Shown here one piece after another: positions 4,390-7,985 of a stretch of 7,985 bases of DNA (positions within the stretch are counted from its first letter, which is position 1; each line of letters begins with the position of its first letter). The notes under the pieces were generated by a model. The model made no database searches. It had not been told where the DNA came from and worked only from the letters and a program-made list of their open reading frames with translations. The position numbers and the translations under genes were made by a program. This DNA is from Candidatus Woesearchaeota archaeon (lineage in GTDB: Archaea; Nanobdellota; Nanobdellia; Woesearchaeales; ARS49). The stretch is taken from assembly GCA_019323135.1 (NCBI GenBank), contig JAHWHT010000048.1, positions 1-7,985 on the forward strand. Reading direction: 5' to 3'.

Positions 4390-7300
4390 CTTCTTTTTTA
4401 GCATTCTTTATATCTAAACTAACGACATTACTCAAACCTGCATCAACCTGCATAGATACACCATACAGAGCATCTGCTTCTGAAATAACTGAGTCATTAT
4501 GACTGATGACAACATACTGTGCTTTTAAGCAATAATCTCTGACTAGTTTTGCAAGCTTCTCAGAATTTGCCTTGTCAAGCGCAGCATCAACCTCATCTAA
4601 AACATAGAAAGATGCAGGCTCATGCTCTTGGATAGCAAATAAGAATGCCAGAGCAGTCATTGTCTTTTCACCGCCGCTCAAACTTCTAATATCCATAAAC
4701 TTCTTGCCAGTCAACCTAACTTTAATTCTCAAACCGTCTTCAAACGGACTCTCTGGATTTTCCAGCTCTAGAGAAGCTTCGCCTTTAGTTGAGAGCGCAG
4801 TAAAAATATCAACAAAGTTCTTATTGACAACATTTAAAGTATTCATAAACAAACTTTGCTTATTAGTCTCAATCTCTTGCATCAACATCATAACATCGTC
4901 TTTTTCGCCAACAAGACTTCCTTTTTTATCAATCAGAATAGCATACTCTTTTTCAACAGTCTCATAAATATCCAGAGCACGCAAGTTAACAGAACCAATA
5001 TTAGCCATCATCTTTTCAAAATCAGCAATCTCTTTCTTCAACTTTTCTTCAGGCTTTTCCATATCTAATTCAACACCTTCGTACTGAGCAAACTCTGCAT
5101 GCATGCCTGCAAGCTCTGCTTTGACTCTGGCTTCTTCAATAGAGTAAGTATTAATTGTCAATTCCTCTTTTCTAGAATTCTCTTCAAGACCCATAATCTT
5201 TTTCTCATTAACACCTATCTCATCACTAATCTTATTTCTTTGATCAAACAAAGACTTGAACTGTGAGAAAAACTTATTTTGTTCTTCTTCTTTTTTCTTA
5301 AGCTCTGAACTCTGCTTTTTTATATTTGAATTAAGCTCTTTAATCTCATCATCAAAGACCTTGACTTCTTTTTCCATCTCTTTCAAGATCTTTACAGTGT
5401 TTTCTTTATCACTGCCAACAATACTCTCTTCCTGCAGCTTAATATTCTTTAAATCAGAATCAATCTTGATAACTTCTTCAGTGAATTCCTTCTTTTTCTC
5501 CTCAAACGTGTTTAATTCAGCAATCAACCTAGGATTTCTTAATTCACTAATCTCAGTACGCAGTTTCTGCTTTCCAACTTTCAATTCTGTAAGCTTCTGC
5601 GTGTGCACAACAATATCATCTTCAACCTTAGCCATATCAACATCTACTTTCTTGATAGTGTCCTGCAATTCTTTTTTGTAATCTTCATTAGCCTTTAAAT
5701 CACCAGAATCAATATGCAAACTCTTTTCTGTCTTGATTATGTCACCCTCAAGATTAGCTTTTAATTCTCTTGTAGCATAAATCTTTTTTTCATTTTCTGA
5801 ACGCTCTTTTTCAATCTCATCAACCCGCTTCTGGGCAACTTTTAATTCAGACTTAAACTTTGCAATGTCTTCTGATAAATCCTTTTGCCTGAAACTTCCT
5901 GCATTCTTATGCCTGAACCCGCCAATCATTGCTCCAGAAGATTCAGCAAGATCACCATCTAGAGAAACCATTCGCGCCCTACCAATACCCACTTTCCGGG
6001 CAGTCTCAATATTATCAACAATCAAAGTATTTCCAAAAACATGACCAAACGCGTTCTTGAAACGAGAATCAAAATCAAGCAAATCAATAGCAAAACCATG
6101 AACACCTTTTTGCTTAGCCAGAGTGCTCAATCCTGAATCCTTGTTAGCAGGCTTAATCTTATTGAGCGGAAGGAAAGAAGCAACACCTAGCCTATTATCT
6201 TTCAAAAACCGAATACCCTTGGCTGCAACCTTATCATCCTCAACAACCAAGCTTTGAATTTTTTTGCCAGCAGCAATACCTAGCGCCATTGAAAACTTCT
6301 TGTCAGCAGTGCCCAGCTCTGCAATAGTGCCGTAAATCTGACCCAGCTTGTTCTTGTTCTCTAAAACTTTTTTTACTGCAATATTGGCAGAGAGATTCTC
6401 TTTAATGCCTGCATTCTTTACCTGCAGTTTTTCTATTTTTTCATTTAATTTGAAAACATTTTTTCTTGCATCAGCCAGCTCATTTGCCTGCTTAGAATCA
6501 AAATTAAGAATATCATTAAGTTCTAAAGTAAGTTTCTTGAATTGATTCTTCTTTTTCTTCAGCACATCAATTTCATCTTTGTGTGCTTTTTCCAACTCAA
6601 GAACTTTTGCTATCTGCTGATCAATAGTCTCCAGCTGAAATTCGCACTTATCTTTTTCTCTTACAAAATTCTGCTGTTTTTCTCGTAAAACCTGAATATC
6701 TTTTTGAATTTCATCTGCCTGTTTATCTAACTCTTCAATCTGTGTTTCATACTCTGTGCTTTCGCCTAGTTTATGCTTTTTCTTGAAATCAGAAATATTT
6801 TTATCTAAAATAGCCAGCTCTTTAACAAAAAACTTCTTTTTATCAGATAATTCAGTACGCTGACCCTGTAAATCTTTGACTTTATCATCTAATTCATCAA
6901 GATTTTTCTGCAGCTGTGCTTTTCTTTGATTTATTCTTTGAATCTCATTATGGCAAGAACTTACTCTGGTTTTATTTGTGGCAAGATCAACACGCAGTTT
7001 TTCTACCTCTTTCTGAACCTTAATCTGCTCAACTTCGCCTTTTTCCTCAATCTCATCAGAAATCTGCTTTATCTTTGCTTTTCTTTGCTCAATCTCCTGC
7101 CGCAAATCTTTAATTTGAGAAGTTAACTTTTCAAAACGTTCTTTATTTTTTGAACTTTTTGCCTCAATCTTTGTTTTTTCTTTATCTTTACTGTCAATCT
7201 TTCGCTTAAGAAAAGATGCCTTGTTTTTTTGAATATCTTCCTTAAGATTTCTGTACTTCAGAGCCTGATCCCTGTCTTTTTTCAGCTCTTTAAGATAAGT

Positions 7301-7936
7301 CTCCCGCTCTTTCAAAATAATTTCTGCTTCGTTAAGCTTTTCTTCAACTTTCTGAAGTTCGCTCAAAGCTTTTTTCTTTTTTTCTTCATACACAGAAATG
7401 CCTGCAATCTCCTCAACAATCTGCCTTCGCTCAGTTGAACTCATCTCAACAAGCCGGACAATGTCTCCTTGCAAGATAATATTATATCCGTCTGGATAAA
7501 TTTTAGCCAGAGCAAGCATATCAACAATTTCCTGCCGAGTTCTGTTTTTGTTATTAATCTTATACCTGCTCACGCCATCTGGGCGCACAATACGAGAAAC
7601 CTTCACTGAATCTTCTTCAATAGGAAATATCCGTTTAGCATTATCAAACACTATACTTACTTCTGCAGTATTGGCAGGCTTTTTTAATTTTCCACCGTTA
7701 TAGATTAAATTAGCTGATTTTTCTGCTCTTAGTGATTTTGAGGAAGATTTACCTAGAACAAAACACAAGGCATCCAGGATATTAGACTTACCAGAGCCAT
7801 TTGGCCCAAGGACTACATTAAACCCTGGTTCAAACAAAAGCTCAGTCCTTTTTCCAAAAGACTTAAACCCATCCATAACCAGCTTGTTTATCTTTGTAAC
7901 CTTAGTATCTGCATCTGGTGCTACAGCGTCTGTCAT
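4379..7936 (-). CDS. smc: Chromosome segregation ATPase SMC
   Basis: A complete 1185-residue SMC, normal for the family. The N-terminal half of the ATPase head has Walker A GPNGSGKS (44-51), the R-loop LRAEKSANLIYNGG (~69-82) and the Q-loop at Gln156 (IILQGDIV). A Lys/Glu-rich coiled coil spans ~180-525. The hinge covers ~530-672, beginning around GQIYGTIAEL and ending with SSGAMIGGF, and is followed by the returning coil ~680-1000. The C-terminal head has the LSGGEK signature (1086-1091) and Walker B FYVLDEVD, with Asp1114 and catalytic Glu1115, then ALDKAN (D-loop) and the YVVISHN switch region. SMC dimers hold DNA loops and organise and segregate the chromosome, usually with ScpA/ScpB-type partners, which are not in this window. 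The ATG at 7936 has a TATA box 25-32 nt upstream. No frameshift or missing motif is seen. It is convergent with, and overlaps by 11 bp, the GT4 gene. Confidence 0.98.
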   Translation of the reverse strand: MTDAVAPDADTKVTKINKLVMDGFKSFGKRTELLFEPGFNVVLGPNGSGKSNILDALCFVLGKSSSKSLRAEKSANLIYNGGKLKKPANTAEVSIVFDNAKRIFPIEEDSVKVSRIVRPDGVSRYKINNKNRTRQEIVDMLALAKIYPDGYNIILQGDIVRLVEMSSTERRQIVEEIAGISVYEEKKKKALSELQKVEEKLNEAEIILKERETYLKELKKDRDQALKYRNLKEDIQKNKASFLKRKIDSKDKEKTKIEAKSSKNKERFEKLTSQIKDLRQEIEQRKAKIKQISDEIEEKGEVEQIKVQKEVEKLRVDLATNKTRVSSCHNEIQRINQRKAQLQKNLDELDDKVKDLQGQRTELSDKKKFFVKELAILDKNISDFKKKHKLGESTEYETQIEELDKQADEIQKDIQVLREKQQNFVREKDKCEFQLETIDQQIAKVLELEKAHKDEIDVLKKKKNQFKKLTLELNDILNFDSKQANELADARKNVFKLNEKIEKLQVKNAGIKENLSANIAVKKVLENKNKLGQIYGTIAELGTADKKFSMALGIAAGKKIQSLVVEDDKVAAKGIRFLKDNRLGVASFLPLNKIKPANKDSGLSTLAKQKGVHGFAIDLLDFDSRFKNAFGHVFGNTLIVDNIETARKVGIGRARMVSLDGDLAESSGAMIGGFRHKNAGSFRQKDLSEDIAKFKSELKVAQKRVDEIEKERSENEKKIYATRELKANLEGDIIKTEKSLHIDSGDLKANEDYKKELQDTIKKVDVDMAKVEDDIVVHTQKLTELKVGKQKLRTEISELRNPRLIAELNTFEEKKKEFTEEVIKIDSDLKNIKLQEESIVGSDKENTVKILKEMEKEVKVFDDEIKELNSNIKKQSSELKKKEEEQNKFFSQFKSLFDQRNKISDEIGVNEKKIMGLEENSRKEELTINTYSIEEARVKAELAGMHAEFAQYEGVELDMEKPEEKLKKEIADFEKMMANIGSVNLRALDIYETVEKEYAILIDKKGSLVGEKDDVMMLMQEIETNKQSLFMNTLNVVNKNFVDIFTALSTKGEASLELENPESPFEDGLRIKVRLTGKKFMDIRSLSGGEKTMTALAFLFAIQEHEPASFYVLDEVDAALDKANSEKLAKLVRDYCLKAQYVVISHNDSVISEADALYGVSMQVDAGLSNVVSLDIKNAKKEVSS
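4394..4399 (+). terminator. T-run downstream of the GT4 gene
   Basis: Six T residues begin 5 nt after the GT4 stop codon, typical of archaeal oligo-T termination. They lie within the last codons of the opposing SMC gene. Confidence 0.4.
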
Positions 7937-7960
7937 CTGAGTTTTGCTAGAATATAGAGA

Positions 7961-7968
7961 TATATAAA
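7961..7968 (-). promoter_or_regulatory. TATA box of smc
   Basis: On the minus strand TTTATATA lies 25-32 nt before the ATG at 7936, a near-consensus archaeal TATA box. The purine-rich stretch just upstream (GCGAAGCC on the minus strand) could serve as a BRE, although the match is loose. Transcription would start at or within a few bases of the ATG. Confidence 0.7.
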
Positions 7969-7985
7969 GGCTTCGCTATTAGACT

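Noticed and set aside
5256..5681. Plus-strand open frames opposite smc, Ser/Phe-rich
   Set aside because: Their composition is the antisense image of a Lys/Glu-rich coiled coil; no motif or start signal supports them.
4379..7936. Rad50 or MukB instead of SMC
   Set aside because: The hinge is a globular SMC-type domain with no CxxC zinc hook, and the Walker A, Q-loop and LSGGEK sequences match archaeal SMC.
1..7985. CRISPR arrays, insertion sequences or long tandem repeats
   Set aside because: No regularly spaced direct repeats, transposase or terminal inverted repeats were seen on reading both strands.

Overview
The window looks archaeal. Its only tRNA lacks an encoded CCA and is interrupted by introns whose ends fold into bulge-helix-bulge (BHB) motifs, the signal of the archaeal splicing endonuclease. 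TATA-like boxes lie about 23-32 nt upstream of most start codons and the 5' leaders would be very short or absent. The AT-rich, compact layout, with overlapping gene ends and a lysine/isoleucine-rich proteome, suggests a DPANN-type archaeon (Woesearchaeota/Pacearchaeota-like). That placement is inference; no marker here fixes the phylum.

Layout. (1) 1-501: 3' part of a DNase I-like endonuclease/exonuclease/phosphatase gene, cut by the window edge. (2) 542-1592: a two-gene unit with a 20-nt overlap, an unrecognised protein followed by a small Pol-beta-type nucleotidyltransferase. It resembles antitoxin/NTase-toxin style modules. (3) 1647-1797: tRNA-Gly(UCC) carrying two introns, a canonical one at position 37/38 (52 nt) and a non-canonical one at 53/54, at the mouth of the T-loop (28 nt). 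(4) 1725-2534, minus strand: a LAGLIDADG homing endonuclease with an N-terminal helix-turn-helix. It converges on the tRNA, and its last ~24 codons and stop are read antisense through the tRNA and its introns. (5) 2630-4389: an operon of a PIG-L-family zinc deacetylase and a GT4 glycosyltransferase with an ATGA stop/start overlap, probably making a de-N-acetylated amino-sugar conjugate. (6) 4379-7936, minus strand: a complete SMC chromosome-condensation ATPase, overlapping the glycosyltransferase tail-to-tail by 11 bp.

The most notable region is 1593-2570. It holds a doubly interrupted tRNA gene directly fused, tail to tail, with a homing endonuclease gene. The two introns interrupt the anticodon loop and the T-loop, the most conserved stretches of a tRNA gene. 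This suggests, but does not prove, that the introns and the endonuclease are evolutionarily linked. The neighbouring NTase pair and the endonuclease use more T-ending codons than the PIG-L/GT4 operon, so 542-2534 may be an accessory island beside a tRNA. SMC and the sugar operon look like ordinary chromosomal genes.
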